From Paenibacillus lutrae (lineage in GTDB: Bacteria; Bacillota; Bacilli; Paenibacillales; NBRC-103111), in assembly GCF_009757775.1 (NCBI RefSeq), contig NZ_RHLK01000006.1, forward strand, positions 62,001-126,000: DNA of 64,000 nt, given 5' to 3'. Shown here one piece after another: positions 19,398 to 29,219 of the stretch (the first letter of the stretch is position 1; every line of letters starts with the position of its first letter). Under the pieces are notes generated by a model. That model saw only the letters and a program-made list of their open reading frames with translations, was not told the DNA's origin and did not search any database. Both the position numbers and the translations under genes were made by a program.

Positions 19398-20371
19398 AGG
19401 AATCTAAACCCGATTGGTATTCGTCCTTGGAGGAAGAACCTTTTAGAACCCGCAAGTTCTCACGCCGGATGGCGGACGAAATTAAAACAGCTGCGGCTTC
19501 TCCCGACACCAAAGCACGCCGGTTCGGCAAATTTCCCTGGAAAGGGGCGGGACTTGGTTTCGCCGGACTGATTCTTGCAGCAGCCTTCTTGACCAATGAC
19601 TGGAAGACGGCGGTTGATCCGGCTGAACAACCCGCCGCCTTCGAATCCAAAAGCGCTTCCTTGACCTATGTCCCTTTAGAATCTATGCCGCTTGAGAAGA
19701 CCAGTCTGCCGACAGGCATGGAGAAAATCAAATCAATCCCACTCGGACAAAATTTGGGAAAAGCCGGTTCACCTGTTGTAACGTTATATGCGGACATCAA
19801 GAACAAGGAGCTGCTGCATGCATACTTATCGGACGGCAAGTCCGATTATCATATAGGCTTGGTAAGCAACCAGGGTCTTACCGCGCTTGAAGTAAAAACT
19901 TCCCATTGGACCGGAGAAGATAATGCGGAAATCCAGATAGACAGTCCTATCGGACCTGGCATGGTTATTCAAGTTGTAAGATACAATCCACTAAACTCGG
20001 CATGGGAACTCCAGAACTTCGAACAGCACCAAAGTGAAGAAATAGATTTGGACGGGGATGGCCAGAAAGAGCTGGTCGAAAATCATCTAGACTGGGTGCC
20101 CCCGGCTGTTCATTTAAACCGCTGGAACGCGGACACGAAGCAGTTCGAACGGGCGGCGGTCGATAACGATGCGGCTGAAATGATGGGGCTTAATCAAGAA
20201 AATACGGTTACGCACTCCTATCTGTTCCAGGAAAAAGATAAATGGTTGATCGAATTTGGAGCTGGCGATAATTTTCATGTTTTTATGGAATACCACAATG
20301 GTAAGCTGCAGACCGTTGACCTTCCGGACAAAAGAAGCAGGCTTGCTGACCTGAGGAACGCACCGAAATAG
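19394..20371 (+). CDS. Membrane-anchored anti-sigma factor partner
   Basis: The protein has 325 residues. About 48 cytoplasmic residues come first, then one membrane helix (GAGLGFAGLILAAAFLTND, near 51-68), then a large outside domain of about 250 residues with beta-rich repeats and a DLDGDGQKELV segment resembling a calcium-binding loop. It is coupled to the sigma gene by ATGA overlap. Binding and inhibition of the sigma factor is inferred from position and topology; no zinc anti-sigma (HxxxCxxC) motif is visible. The signal sensed is unknown. Confidence 0.75.
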   Translation: MKESKPDWYSSLEEEPFRTRKFSRRMADEIKTAAASPDTKARRFGKFPWKGAGLGFAGLILAAAFLTNDWKTAVDPAEQPAAFESKSASLTYVPLESMPLEKTSLPTGMEKIKSIPLGQNLGKAGSPVVTLYADIKNKELLHAYLSDGKSDYHIGLVSNQGLTALEVKTSHWTGEDNAEIQIDSPIGPGMVIQVVRYNPLNSAWELQNFEQHQSEEIDLDGDGQKELVENHLDWVPPAVHLNRWNADTKQFERAAVDNDAAEMMGLNQENTVTHSYLFQEKDKWLIEFGAGDNFHVFMEYHNGKLQTVDLPDKRSRLADLRNAPK

Positions 20372-20473
20372 AATCCGAAGAAGGAATAAGAAATGAAGCT
20401 CCGGTGCTTGATTGACAGCCGGGGCTGATTGCTGCTCTTACAATTCATGACCTGCTTCTAGCGATATCAAAAA

Positions 20474-20502
20474 GAACTTGCCGCAGGACTTGCGGCAAGT
20501 TC
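20474..20502. terminator. Strong bidirectional terminator hairpin
   Basis: A perfect 12-bp stem GAACTTGCCGCA / TGCGGCAAGTTC with a 5-nt loop separates the rightward anti-sigma gene from the leftward Dabb gene. The minus strand continues TTTTTGATA. Confidence 0.85.
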
Positions 20503-20509
20503 AAGATTC

Positions 20510-20800
20510 TCAGCTTTCAAAATCAACACAGGGAGCAACGCCATCTTTATGTTCACCCATATAGGCGATCACGTCCTGATGCACGGGATGCACGTTATAT
20601 GCCTGAAGATCTTCGAGTGAATTGAATTTAGTAATTAACGCAAGATCGTAGGAGCGCTCGGAATGAAGGACATCGGTTCCTACTTCAATGGACAGCAGCT
20701 GCGGAATTTTGCCTTCCATGTTCACCAGCTTGTCTTTCGTTCTTTGTACAGACTCGGGACTGCGGTCCTTCATTTTAAAAAACACGATATGCGTAATCAT
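20510..20800 (-). CDS. Dabb (stress-responsive alpha/beta barrel) domain protein
   Basis: The protein is a 96-residue ferredoxin-like Dabb domain: ITHIVFFKMK at the N-terminus, SIEVGTDVLHSERSYDLALITKF in the middle and YNVHPVHQDVIAYM near the end. Members dimerise into a barrel; most are of unknown function. AGGAGA precedes the ATG. It ends 8 bp before a shared terminator. Confidence 0.85.
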   Translation of the reverse strand: MITHIVFFKMKDRSPESVQRTKDKLVNMEGKIPQLLSIEVGTDVLHSERSYDLALITKFNSLEDLQAYNVHPVHQDVIAYMGEHKDGVAPCVDFES

Positions 20801-20858
20801 CCTTCATTCTCCTTTTTCCGGTAAATTTGATAATGGAAAGTATATAAGAAAGTTCAGT

Positions 20859-22415
20859 TTAAGAATGGACTTTGTGCGACCATTGCTCAACATCCCAGAC
20901 TTTAGTAACCCAGCCTTCGTAGAAATCGGGCTCGTGGCAGACAAGCACCACGGTACCCTTGAATTCTTTCAGAGCGCGTTTCAGCTCATCTTTGGCGGAT
21001 ACATCCAAATGGTTCGTAGGCTCATCAAAGAGAATCCAGTTGCTTTCTCTCATCAAAAGTTTGCAAAGACGGACTTTGGCCTGCTCGCCGCCGCTAAGCG
21101 CGCTGAGCGGACGGGTAATATGCTCGTTCTTAAGCCCGCAGCGCGCCAAAGCTCCGCGCACTTCGTTCTGGGTCATATGCGAGAACTCGTTCCACACATC
21201 ATCAATCGGTGTAATGCTGGGAGCTTTAACTTCCTGCTGGAAGTAAGAAGGAAACAAATAATCCCCTTTGTATGTCTTCCCGCTAATGGCTGGAATAACC
21301 CCCAGCATCGTTTTAAGCAGGGTGGATTTACCGACACCGTTGCAGCCGACAATCGCGATTTTCTGACCCCGTTCGATCGTGATGTTCAGCTTGGGCAGCA
21401 GCGCCCGATCATAGCCGATTTCGAGATTCTCCGCCTCGAACACTACGCGTCCGCTTGCACGGGACTCCTTGAATACAAAGGTCGGTTTGCTCGCTGTCTC
21501 CGGACGCTCGATCCGGTCTACTCTGTCGAGCTGCTTCTGCCGGCTCTTGGCACGGGTGGATGTGGATGCCCTGGCTTTATTCCGCTGAATAAAATCTTCC
21601 TGCTTCTTGATGTATTCCTGCTGTTTCTCATAGGCATCCAGATGCTGAGTCTTAGACAATTCCGCCATCTCAAGGAACTTCTCGTAGTTGGCCGTGTACC
21701 GGTTCAGCTTGGTAAATTCCAGATGATAAATAACATTGACGACCCCGTTCATGAATTCCGTGTCATGGGAAATCAGCATGAACGAATACGGGTAGTCCTT
21801 CAAATAATTGGACAGCCAATTGATGTGCTCGACGTCCAAATAGTTAGTCGGCTCATCAAGCAGCAGCACGGTCGGCTGCTCAAGAAGAAGCTTGGCCAGC
21901 AGAACTTTCGTCCGCTGCCCGCCGCTAAGAGAAGCTACATCACGGTCAAGACCGATTGCGTTCAGTCCCAGGCCATTGGCCATTTCTTCTACTTTGACAT
22001 CAATCATATAGAATCCGCTGTTTTCCAGCTGGTCCTGTATTTCTCCCATTTGCTCCAGCAGAACTTCCAGTTCTTCCGGTGAAGCTTCTCCCATTTTATC
22101 CGTAATGCTCATCATATCTTTCTCCAGCTCAATGAGCGGAAGATAAGCATCCTTCAGGACATCGCGGATCGTTTTGCCTGGAGTCAGCTTCGTGTGCTGG
22201 TCCAGATAGCCGTACCGGATACGGGGCGTCCACTCGACCTTCCCCTCATCCTTCAGCAGCTTACCGGTCAAAATGTTCATCAATGTCGATTTACCGACAC
22301 CATTTGCTCCTACAATACCTACACGCTCACCGGCCAGAAGCCGGAATGAAACGTTTTTAAAAAGCACACGGTCACCAAATGTATGACTCAGGTCTTCAAC
22401 TGTCAAGAAACTCAT
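20859..22415 (-). CDS. yfmM: ABC-F family ATPase, YfmM type
   Basis: This is a 518-residue cytosolic tandem ATPase. Domain 1 has GANGVGKST and LSGGQRTKVLLAKLLL with [14 protein letters not shown]; domain 2 has GCNGVGKST and LSGGEQAKVRLCKLLM with [14 protein letters not shown]. The charged interdomain linker spans about residues 230-310. Length matches B. subtilis YfmM (518). Third ABC-F paralog within 9 kb. Confidence 0.87.
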   Translation of the reverse strand: MSFLTVEDLSHTFGDRVLFKNVSFRLLAGERVGIVGANGVGKSTLMNILTGKLLKDEGKVEWTPRIRYGYLDQHTKLTPGKTIRDVLKDAYLPLIELEKDMMSITDKMGEASPEELEVLLEQMGEIQDQLENSGFYMIDVKVEEMANGLGLNAIGLDRDVASLSGGQRTKVLLAKLLLEQPTVLLLDEPTNYLDVEHINWLSNYLKDYPYSFMLISHDTEFMNGVVNVIYHLEFTKLNRYTANYEKFLEMAELSKTQHLDAYEKQQEYIKKQEDFIQRNKARASTSTRAKSRQKQLDRVDRIERPETASKPTFVFKESRASGRVVFEAENLEIGYDRALLPKLNITIERGQKIAIVGCNGVGKSTLLKTMLGVIPAISGKTYKGDYLFPSYFQQEVKAPSITPIDDVWNEFSHMTQNEVRGALARCGLKNEHITRPLSALSGGEQAKVRLCKLLMRESNWILFDEPTNHLDVSAKDELKRALKEFKGTVVLVCHEPDFYEGWVTKVWDVEQWSHKVHS

Positions 22416-22509
22416 AATCTATTCTGTAACTCCTATCTTATCGCAAAATGGTTCTCTCTGGGACAACCCTCTTAGTATACCATTATCCAAAGAACAGGAA
22501 ACAGGAAAG

Positions 22510-24450
22510 TTAAGTTCTAAATATAAATTCGGTATGGACAATGCGGATCACATCGCCATCCGACAAATACACCGATTGATAAGGGCTGATCCTCTCGCCA
22601 TTCAAGAAAGTCCCGTTGCGTGAATTAAGATCCTTAACCGCATAGCCTTCTGTCATGCGGATAATCTCTGCGTGAACCCGGGACACGCCGGGCACGTCTT
22701 CCACATAATGCACATCTGTTTCTCCGCGGCCGATCATGAACGAAGCCGTATCCAACAGGATGGTCTCTTTACGGCCCCCTCGCATTGCCTCGAGGACCGG
22801 CCAGCGTTCTTGCTGATTCGAAGAAGCAGCGGCCGGTTGTCCAAGGAAGACAGTCTCGTCAGCGGCGGAATGCGGCGGCGCCGGCGGCATAAGCAGCGTT
22901 GTGCGCTCACCCAGGGCCGCATAATGCCGCTCCAGCGACACCGGCTCAGTCGCAGGTGCCAGCCCCCGGCTGGTGCTTGCTGCGGTGACTTCCTCTGCCG
23001 AACGATTAGCCATGCCGGGCATGCCAATCGCCAGCAGGGCAAACGCCGCAGCGAGCACCAGCAGCGTTGCGCCGCTGCAGATATACAGCAGCGGCTGGGC
23101 CGGCGCGCTCAAATACGCGTTCCAGATCATCGCGATGATCAGGGACGCGGCGCCCAGCGCGCCGGTTCTTGCGCGAGCCCCGAGTATCGGGCCCGCAGGA
23201 GCGGCCGCAGCAGCTGATGCTGCGGCTGACTCTCCCGGCGACGCCTGCGAAGGCGCCGGGTGAGCGGCGCCCGCGTGCGGCGCGGGCGCATGGGGTGCAG
23301 CTGCGGCGGGCCTTGCGGCAGCTGCGCCATGCGCGCCGGGACGGCCGCGGCTCTGCTGCCGGCTGAAAGCCGCGGCTGCGCCGCGCTGCTCCCAGGCAGG
23401 CTCCGCCCCCAGGCGCTCACTGCTGCGCGCAGAGCCGTTCGCTGTCGCTGCCTGGTCTCTCTCCCGGGCGGGAATGTGACGTCTTTCTAACCCGCTATTT
23501 TCTGTATCTGCGTTATATAAGTCCATCCCCGCAATACCGGCCGCTTCAGAGTAGCGGCGGTCCAAGTCCACACTTTCGTTTTTATCTTGCCTACGGGATT
23601 GAAAATGTACAGCATCCGGACCGCCCGATTCTTCCGGCATTTCCTGCATCTCTGCGGAATCATCTACACGACTCGGGGCAAACTTGGGTAATCTAACCCC
23701 TGCTTCCTCTAGGAAATCACCCGAATCTGATCTACCATGTGTTTCAAAGTCATGTATTCTATCACGATGTTGCGCCGTCCCGGGCGGGGCAGTTCCCTCA
23801 AGTTTCTCCTCCCAAAATTCATCATAATCAATACCTGACTCTATTTTTACGCTGTTATACTCTTCGCCTTTCGAGTTTCTCATGGCTGTATAGATTGCTT
23901 TTTTGAGCGACTCCGCCGTAAAACCCGGCTCCATACACTTATTGATAAGCGGCTGTAAGCGACTCCGCTCCGTGACCGCAAGATGCGTAACCATATCCTG
24001 AATGAGATTGGCCCATGCAGACTCCAACGAAGCAGCCGGTATTTCTTGTAACGGAACGCACAGCATGTGAAGATCCGCCCCCAGGTTACTCGTAAATATA
24101 AACCGGCTATCCAATACAAACTGAGCTTCGCTAAGCATATAGTTCCGGCTGTTGCTCACGCATGCCGCGGCTGTATGCAGATAATATAAACATTTATCCG
24201 CGCTGAGTTTTCTGTTTCTTATAACCTCACTTAACGATAGTTTAGCGTGGAGATTATAAACGAGCTTCACATTAAAGTCGATTTCTTCACTTTCCATAGA
24301 AAGCACATGAGGGATCGTTTCCTCCGTCAGCATTTTGAACTGAAGGGGAGCGAGTTCATGCCTGAGCAGCCCCTCTTCTTTGCCGAGTGTCAACCATCGT
24401 CCCTGTCCAGATCTATACTCCGCTTGGAGCCCGAATTGTTCTAATTTCAT
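22510..24450 (-). CDS. FHA-domain membrane protein of the Tad locus (DUF6382-FHA)
   Basis: The protein is about 646 residues. The first 190 resemble the N-terminal domain often labelled DUF6382. Then comes a long disordered region, with an Ala/Pro-rich stretch encoded at about 23160-23420. Two membrane helices follow (SLIIAMIWNAYLSA and LLYICSGATLLVLAAAFALLAIG). The C-terminal FHA domain has FMIGRGE, SRVHAEI and LNSRNGTFLNG. FHA domains bind phosphothreonine. ATG 24450 is chosen for GGAGG at 7 nt. It is the last gene of the Tad operon and may regulate pilus assembly, an inference. Confidence 0.82.
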   Translation of the reverse strand: MKLEQFGLQAEYRSGQGRWLTLGKEEGLLRHELAPLQFKMLTEETIPHVLSMESEEIDFNVKLVYNLHAKLSLSEVIRNRKLSADKCLYYLHTAAACVSNSRNYMLSEAQFVLDSRFIFTSNLGADLHMLCVPLQEIPAASLESAWANLIQDMVTHLAVTERSRLQPLINKCMEPGFTAESLKKAIYTAMRNSKGEEYNSVKIESGIDYDEFWEEKLEGTAPPGTAQHRDRIHDFETHGRSDSGDFLEEAGVRLPKFAPSRVDDSAEMQEMPEESGGPDAVHFQSRRQDKNESVDLDRRYSEAAGIAGMDLYNADTENSGLERRHIPARERDQAATANGSARSSERLGAEPAWEQRGAAAAFSRQQSRGRPGAHGAAAARPAAAAPHAPAPHAGAAHPAPSQASPGESAAASAAAAAPAGPILGARARTGALGAASLIIAMIWNAYLSAPAQPLLYICSGATLLVLAAAFALLAIGMPGMANRSAEEVTAASTSRGLAPATEPVSLERHYAALGERTTLLMPPAPPHSAADETVFLGQPAAASSNQQERWPVLEAMRGGRKETILLDTASFMIGRGETDVHYVEDVPGVSRVHAEIIRMTEGYAVKDLNSRNGTFLNGERISPYQSVYLSDGDVIRIVHTEFIFRT

Positions 24451-24486
24451 CTTCATTCCTCCACCTTGCACAGCATCCGAAGCAAC

Positions 24487-25002
24487 CTATATCATCGCCT
24501 CTCCATACAAATAAGCAGTCAGAACGCCGGGCAGAACCGCATACATAAAAGGAAATCTCAGTTGGTCTGCGGTCCGTATATTTTTCCACACCGACAAGTC
24601 TTTCATGAATACGAATGCTCCGAGATATCCAAATATGCCGAATATTCTATCTTTCGCATCTTTTTTCACAAGCAGGATAACGAGCCCAATTATCCCTGCG
24701 AATAAAAGGGAATAAACCGTACACGCCATTACAAACATCGTTCCGGTTAATGCGCCTATCGCTGCGAAAAGCTTTACGTCACCCCCACCCAGAGCACCTA
24801 TCAAATATAGAACCAAGATGAGCAAAAATCCTGCCCCCAGTCCCGAGATTGAGTAAACAAAGCCCGGCCACCCACCGCTAATCACATGATAAAGAATACC
24901 CGCGGCTATCCCGCCGCATGTTAAAACATTCGGAATAACCGATCTGTGAACATCCGTTACAAAAGCACCTAGAATAAGCAAAGAAAGAAGGATCTGCTCC
25001 AC
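24487..25002 (-). CDS. tadV: Prepilin peptidase TadV/CpaA
   Basis: The 171-residue A24A-type aspartic prepilin peptidase has about six membrane helices. The catalytic aspartates are in VTDVHRSVIPN (near residue 17) and GALGGGDVKLFAA (near 75). It lacks the N-methylation domain of classical PilD, as TadV does. It would cleave the Flp pilin and TadE-type pseudopilins encoded upstream. GTG start at 25002 with GGAG upstream. Confidence 0.88.
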   Translation of the reverse strand: MEQILLSLLILGAFVTDVHRSVIPNVLTCGGIAAGILYHVISGGWPGFVYSISGLGAGFLLILVLYLIGALGGGDVKLFAAIGALTGTMFVMACTVYSLLFAGIIGLVILLVKKDAKDRIFGIFGYLGAFVFMKDLSVWKNIRTADQLRFPFMYAVLPGVLTAYLYGEAMI

Positions 25003-25017
25003 CCGTTCACTCTCCTG

Positions 25018-25626
25018 TCATGCACCGAGCCATACCCGCTCCAGCGCTCTCTTTTTTAAAGTTAATGTCCGGCTGAAAAATGGAACCGCAAGAGGGAAAT
25101 CATATTCGGCTTCGAATCCGATAAAATCCTGATCCCCGTTATCGAAGCCCGGAAGAGTAACGCCCGTCACATGAAAACGATCTTTTTTCAAAATTTCCGG
25201 ATTTGCAAAATTGTAAACAACCGGCTTCATTGCCTCCTTGAGAACACGGTCTGCTGCCGCATCGGCCTCTCCTTCAGCTTTTGAACCCATTCGCCGCATC
25301 CAATCTATCAGCACCGCGACCGGATCGGGTATAAACGCCTCGACAGATTCGATGAATTCATCCGCTTGAGCCGCGCGGTCTCTAATAGTCTGAATTTGAT
25401 CCAGAAGAGGACCTCCAGCCTGTGAGGCCTGCTGATAAAGCTTTTCTGCGGGGTACATATTCGCTGCCAATACTTTGGTAGACTCACCGACTGCGGAACG
25501 CAAGGCCATATCCGCTATCGTGATTTGAATACAAACAATGAGGGCGATTACAAACGATACGAACATCGGCAGGATTAAAGCCGCTTCCAGCACCATTCCC
25601 CCTTCTTCGTTCTTCCGGAGAGTCAA
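25018..25626 (-). CDS. TadE-like pseudopilin (202 aa)
   Basis: The N-terminus NEEGGMVLEAALILPMFVSF is a TadE-type signal: charged leader, short glycine-rich cleavage zone, then a hydrophobic helix with Glu. The rest is an extracytoplasmic domain without known motifs. The start is TTG at 25626 with AAGGTGG upstream. It lies between the TadG-like gene and tadV. Confidence 0.75.
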   Translation of the reverse strand: MTLRKNEEGGMVLEAALILPMFVSFVIALIVCIQITIADMALRSAVGESTKVLAANMYPAEKLYQQASQAGGPLLDQIQTIRDRAAQADEFIESVEAFIPDPVAVLIDWMRRMGSKAEGEADAAADRVLKEAMKPVVYNFANPEILKKDRFHVTGVTLPGFDNGDQDFIGFEAEYDFPLAVPFFSRTLTLKKRALERVWLGA

Positions 25627-25639
25627 GCCTCCACCACCT

Positions 25640-27910
25640 TTAATAAGCTAGATTCGTCTGGCTCCTAAACGTGCACCGGTTGTCCGCCACTTCGCACGAA
25701 GAAACTCCCGCCCCGTTTAAAAGCTTCATAAGACCCGGAAGAAACCATAAAGAGACGGAAGAATTCGCCGTGCCTTGAACATAGGTAACGGCTTTATCCA
25801 GCGGCTTATCCGTATTGATTTCGATTAAACTTTGCATACGGGCCATGAGCCGCCTATCATTACTGTGAAGCAGGAGAAAGACTCTCAGATAATCTTTATA
25901 AGTAAACGTAACTACCGGCGAGGTCAGCTTGCTTGAGATGGGCACCGCCTTTCCTTCCGTAAGCTCGTTCATATCCTCGAGGGCTTGTACACCCGCTTCT
26001 GCAGCGGCAGCTAGCAATACCAGGAGCGGGGAGCCGACATTAAGCATCTCTTTCTTCGGGTCCATCAATTCTTCAACCATATGTACCGCAAACCGGAAAG
26101 CGAACATTTCACCATAAGCAGCCGAAATATTCTTCATGCAGGAGTCAAATCCGTACAGCAGATATTCTACTTCTTGTTGCGGGAGTTTGTGCGCAGCCGG
26201 TTCAGATAAGGCGTGAATCGGTTTTAACTGCCCTCCGTTATCTTTCTCTATTCCGAAGGTCCGGTAATTAAACTGTGAAACCGCGTATTCATTAATAAAA
26301 ACCTCATTGCGGATTCCTTCACTTAGCTGCCCGAGCTTGCCCAGAAGACTCATGGAAAGCTGAATTTCATCGTCTGGCTTTCCCTCCAGCGTAAACGTTG
26401 AGCTCGTACCGGTTGTGGGATCAACTTCATTTAAACTCATATATTTTCCATACAATCTACCACTACCGCCTTTTTCAAGCTTTTCATACGGTGAAACCAT
26501 CAGCCCCTCTTCCTGATCTTTGCTGCAGCTTCCCATCGCCTGTTTTGCTTTATCCAATGCGGCCTGTATCTTCCCCCGCTGCTTTGCCTTCTCTTGCCGG
26601 ATACCCGCGCTCTGCATGCTTCGTTCGGCTTCAATTTGCTGCTGCCGTTGGTATGTTTCCTCCATTTTAGTATAGTAGGCTTCATTGGCTGTCCGGGCGG
26701 CATCCGCCTGGCTGTTCGTATAGACATTTATGGTTTCTATTTTATTCCGGAAGCCGCTAAACAAGGCAGCTCCTGTGCCTATTCCTGTCTGATACAACCG
26801 GAATTCATCCTCACTGATGATTTTTATGCTTTTAAATGCCTCAAAAGCCTTAAGTTCTTCCGCTTGACCGGTTGACAGCCTTTTAAGCTCTGTATTTAAT
26901 TCATCATTTGCTTTTTTAGCTTCGAGCAACTGTTCCTGTATAGCTTTCTGCATCTTTTGTGCCAGCTCGTCATCAATTACGACCTCCGCTCTTATAACCG
27001 CGATCAGAGCGGCATATTTGAGGATGTTTTCCAGAAGCTCTTTCCATTTGGATAGGTCTGTGGTTAGCTCATTCATCCGCATTTGCATCGAATTAAGATT
27101 TTCCATCATACCCTGTACGGCTCCCGCCGCCTCAGGTCCAGCCATTGCAGCCGCAGCAATCGTGCGGTTCAAATCAGACATAGAGGCGGATAAACTGCTT
27201 ATCTGCACCTCCAGAGTTTTAATCCGGCCAGCTACATCTTCCGCTGTGTTTAACCCGATCAATTCAGCCAGACGGTTCAGCTCTGTAATCCGTGCCTGAT
27301 AGGAACTGTACCAGGAGCGGATCTTCTTCATCAGAGCCTCTACATCCTGCCATGCCTTATCCATGGCCTCTTCTCTTTTGTTCAGAAGTCTCTCGAACTT
27401 CTCCGCTTCCTTTGCATACAACGCGCCATTTGCCAAGATCTTAGCCGCGCCGGGCTTCTGAATCTTATCTGCAATTTCGAGTGCAAATTCTAGGGGAGCC
27501 TGGTATTTCATCGTGTCTAGAACTTGCCCTTCAAAAACCGTATGATTAGCCAGGGTGTAAAGGGGAGCAATTGTATCTCCGCTTGCTTCCGGCCGGGTGT
27601 CCAGGAGCTTATAGAAAGCCCCTGTACTTGCACCCGACAAGTTCTCTTTAAAAATATGACGAAATAATTCACTGGAATCATTGGTCTCACCTGTCAAACC
27701 GAACAAGCCATAAGCGGCTAAGTCCTGATCGTATGCCGACAGCACAGAACGTATTGCTGCTCTTGCAGCCGTGTCTGCTTCTCTTTCAGCCGCTTTCACC
27801 CGGGCATAATCTATCAAAACCGCCTGGATGAGAAAAATAGGGACAATAATAAGAATGAGGTAAACGGAAACCGTGCCGCTTTCAGCCCTATACAATTTTC
27901 TCAAAAGCAC
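25640..27910 (-). CDS. TadG-like Tad-locus protein with long coiled coil (756 aa)
   Basis: A single N-terminal membrane segment (VSVYLILIIVPIFLIQAVLID) follows the ESGT leader. After it comes an extracytoplasmic region with extended helices (about residues 170-460, heptad-like) and a C-terminal domain. The layout resembles TadG-type proteins of Firmicute Tad loci (DUF5702-like). The start is GTG 27910 with GGAGA upstream. Role in anchoring or stabilising the pilus is inferred. Confidence 0.65.
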   Translation of the reverse strand: MLLRKLYRAESGTVSVYLILIIVPIFLIQAVLIDYARVKAAEREADTAARAAIRSVLSAYDQDLAAYGLFGLTGETNDSSELFRHIFKENLSGASTGAFYKLLDTRPEASGDTIAPLYTLANHTVFEGQVLDTMKYQAPLEFALEIADKIQKPGAAKILANGALYAKEAEKFERLLNKREEAMDKAWQDVEALMKKIRSWYSSYQARITELNRLAELIGLNTAEDVAGRIKTLEVQISSLSASMSDLNRTIAAAAMAGPEAAGAVQGMMENLNSMQMRMNELTTDLSKWKELLENILKYAALIAVIRAEVVIDDELAQKMQKAIQEQLLEAKKANDELNTELKRLSTGQAEELKAFEAFKSIKIISEDEFRLYQTGIGTGAALFSGFRNKIETINVYTNSQADAARTANEAYYTKMEETYQRQQQIEAERSMQSAGIRQEKAKQRGKIQAALDKAKQAMGSCSKDQEEGLMVSPYEKLEKGGSGRLYGKYMSLNEVDPTTGTSSTFTLEGKPDDEIQLSMSLLGKLGQLSEGIRNEVFINEYAVSQFNYRTFGIEKDNGGQLKPIHALSEPAAHKLPQQEVEYLLYGFDSCMKNISAAYGEMFAFRFAVHMVEELMDPKKEMLNVGSPLLVLLAAAAEAGVQALEDMNELTEGKAVPISSKLTSPVVTFTYKDYLRVFLLLHSNDRRLMARMQSLIEINTDKPLDKAVTYVQGTANSSVSLWFLPGLMKLLNGAGVSSCEVADNRCTFRSQTNLAY

Positions 27911-27960
27911 ACGCCTTCTCTCCTTTGGATACGTCTCTTCAACAACTTCTGTCCACAGCG

Positions 27961-28962
27961 TTATTCATGAAAAATAACCGCAATTCCGTTCGCAGCAAGT
28001 TCTTGAAGGAGAGCCTTAGAAGGCTTGCTTGCCGATTTGTTTTTGAAAAAATGCCACACAATTCCCTTAACTTCGGTGCCTGTATTTTTTAATGAAATAT
28101 CCTTTTTCATCTGCTCGCGCAGTCCTTTATCTGTAAACGTATAATACGCTTGATGTGCCGTTCCGCTTGCATCAAGGGCGTCGACATTTCTTACTTCTCC
28201 TTCTGCTGTTGTGATGGGTTTCTCCGTACCGCTGACCAGCTTCTTTATGTAAGCCCTGGCTTGAGCCTCGCTGCTTAGAACGCCTTGATCGGGAATTTGT
28301 ACGGCTCCAGGCTCAACAAGCACTTCCTTAGCCCTTGCAGCTGAAATCCGATTCTTAAGAGCAGGCACATACGTCCGGGTTAGATCAACGGTCCGGATCA
28401 GCTCAACAGGATCTACAACATGGGACGCACCCTGCCCATCGACTTTCTCGCGAATAATTCTGCCCGGCAGAAATGACCGGATCTTGAATGATTCTTCCAG
28501 GTCGGCAGATATGATGCGTGCCCAGATCCGGTTAGCATAAGTCATCTTCCCTTTGACGCCTTCTGGCAGCAGCGATGCCGTTCTGGATAATTTACCGGCA
28601 GGTCCGCTTCCCCCAGATCCTCCGGGAACTTCAATGGTAGAGTCAGCGCCTCCATAGCCAAAAATGCCAAGAGCAGCATCCTGCGTTAACCGCCAGTAAA
28701 GGCCATCCTGTCTGCCCGGCACAAAAGCTCCTGTTAGCGGGTCCTTGAAGCTGTTATCCCATACAAAGGACGCTCGTTCAGAGGCAATACCCGCCGTCTG
28801 ATGAATGACCACCTGATTGTACACATAAAGACCGAATACAATCAGGGCTAGAGTCGAAATCAGAATAAACGGAAAGATCAGAGTTGCTTCTAACGTGAAA
28901 TTCCCGCGATCTTCTTTTATTAGCACTTCAAATCTAGCTCTTATCGAATACGAAGCAATCAT
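27961..28962 (-). CDS. TadE-like pseudopilin (333 aa)
   Basis: The leader RGNFTLEATLIFPFILIST is a TadE/TadF signal with the conserved Glu of the hydrophobic helix. About 290 residues follow outside, including a glycine-rich linker (GGSGGSGPAG). The start overlaps the Flp stop codon (ATGA). It is likely processed by TadV. Confidence 0.75.
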   Translation of the reverse strand: MIASYSIRARFEVLIKEDRGNFTLEATLIFPFILISTLALIVFGLYVYNQVVIHQTAGIASERASFVWDNSFKDPLTGAFVPGRQDGLYWRLTQDAALGIFGYGGADSTIEVPGGSGGSGPAGKLSRTASLLPEGVKGKMTYANRIWARIISADLEESFKIRSFLPGRIIREKVDGQGASHVVDPVELIRTVDLTRTYVPALKNRISAARAKEVLVEPGAVQIPDQGVLSSEAQARAYIKKLVSGTEKPITTAEGEVRNVDALDASGTAHQAYYTFTDKGLREQMKKDISLKNTGTEVKGIVWHFFKNKSASKPSKALLQELAANGIAVIFHE

Positions 28963-29159
28963 GTCGGAGATTTAATTTCAGTATCAGTTCCCGTTTTATC
29001 AAAGCTTTCACCGGCTTTGCCAATCAGATCATTGAACCATTTGATGATCCATTTCCTGAAGATTACCGCAATCGCAATCAGCACGGCGACGATCAATAAA
29101 ATCTCCAGCGTGCCAAGACCTTCCTCGTCATTCCAAAATTTCAATAACCATGGTTTCAT
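28959..29159 (-). CDS. flp: Flp-type (type IVb) pilin
   Basis: The 66-residue prepilin has a charged leader ending NDEEG, then LGTLEILLIVAVLIAIAVIF, the classic prepilin helix with Glu at +5 of the mature protein. A short charged tail follows. ATG 29159 has GGAGGA upstream. It is the probable pilus subunit and is coupled to the following TadE-like gene. Confidence 0.85.
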   Translation of the reverse strand: MKPWLLKFWNDEEGLGTLEILLIVAVLIAIAVIFRKWIIKWFNDLIGKAGESFDKTGTDTEIKSPT

Positions 29160-29219
29160 ATTCACTTTCCTCCATCATGTATAAAATAAGTTGAATTACA
29201 TAGCTCAAGAATTCATCTC

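Noticed and set aside
20688-22082. 464-residue plus-strand frame opposite the YfmM-type gene
   Set aside because: The minus strand has all ABC-F motifs; the plus frame has no domain and spans the Dabb and ABC-F genes.
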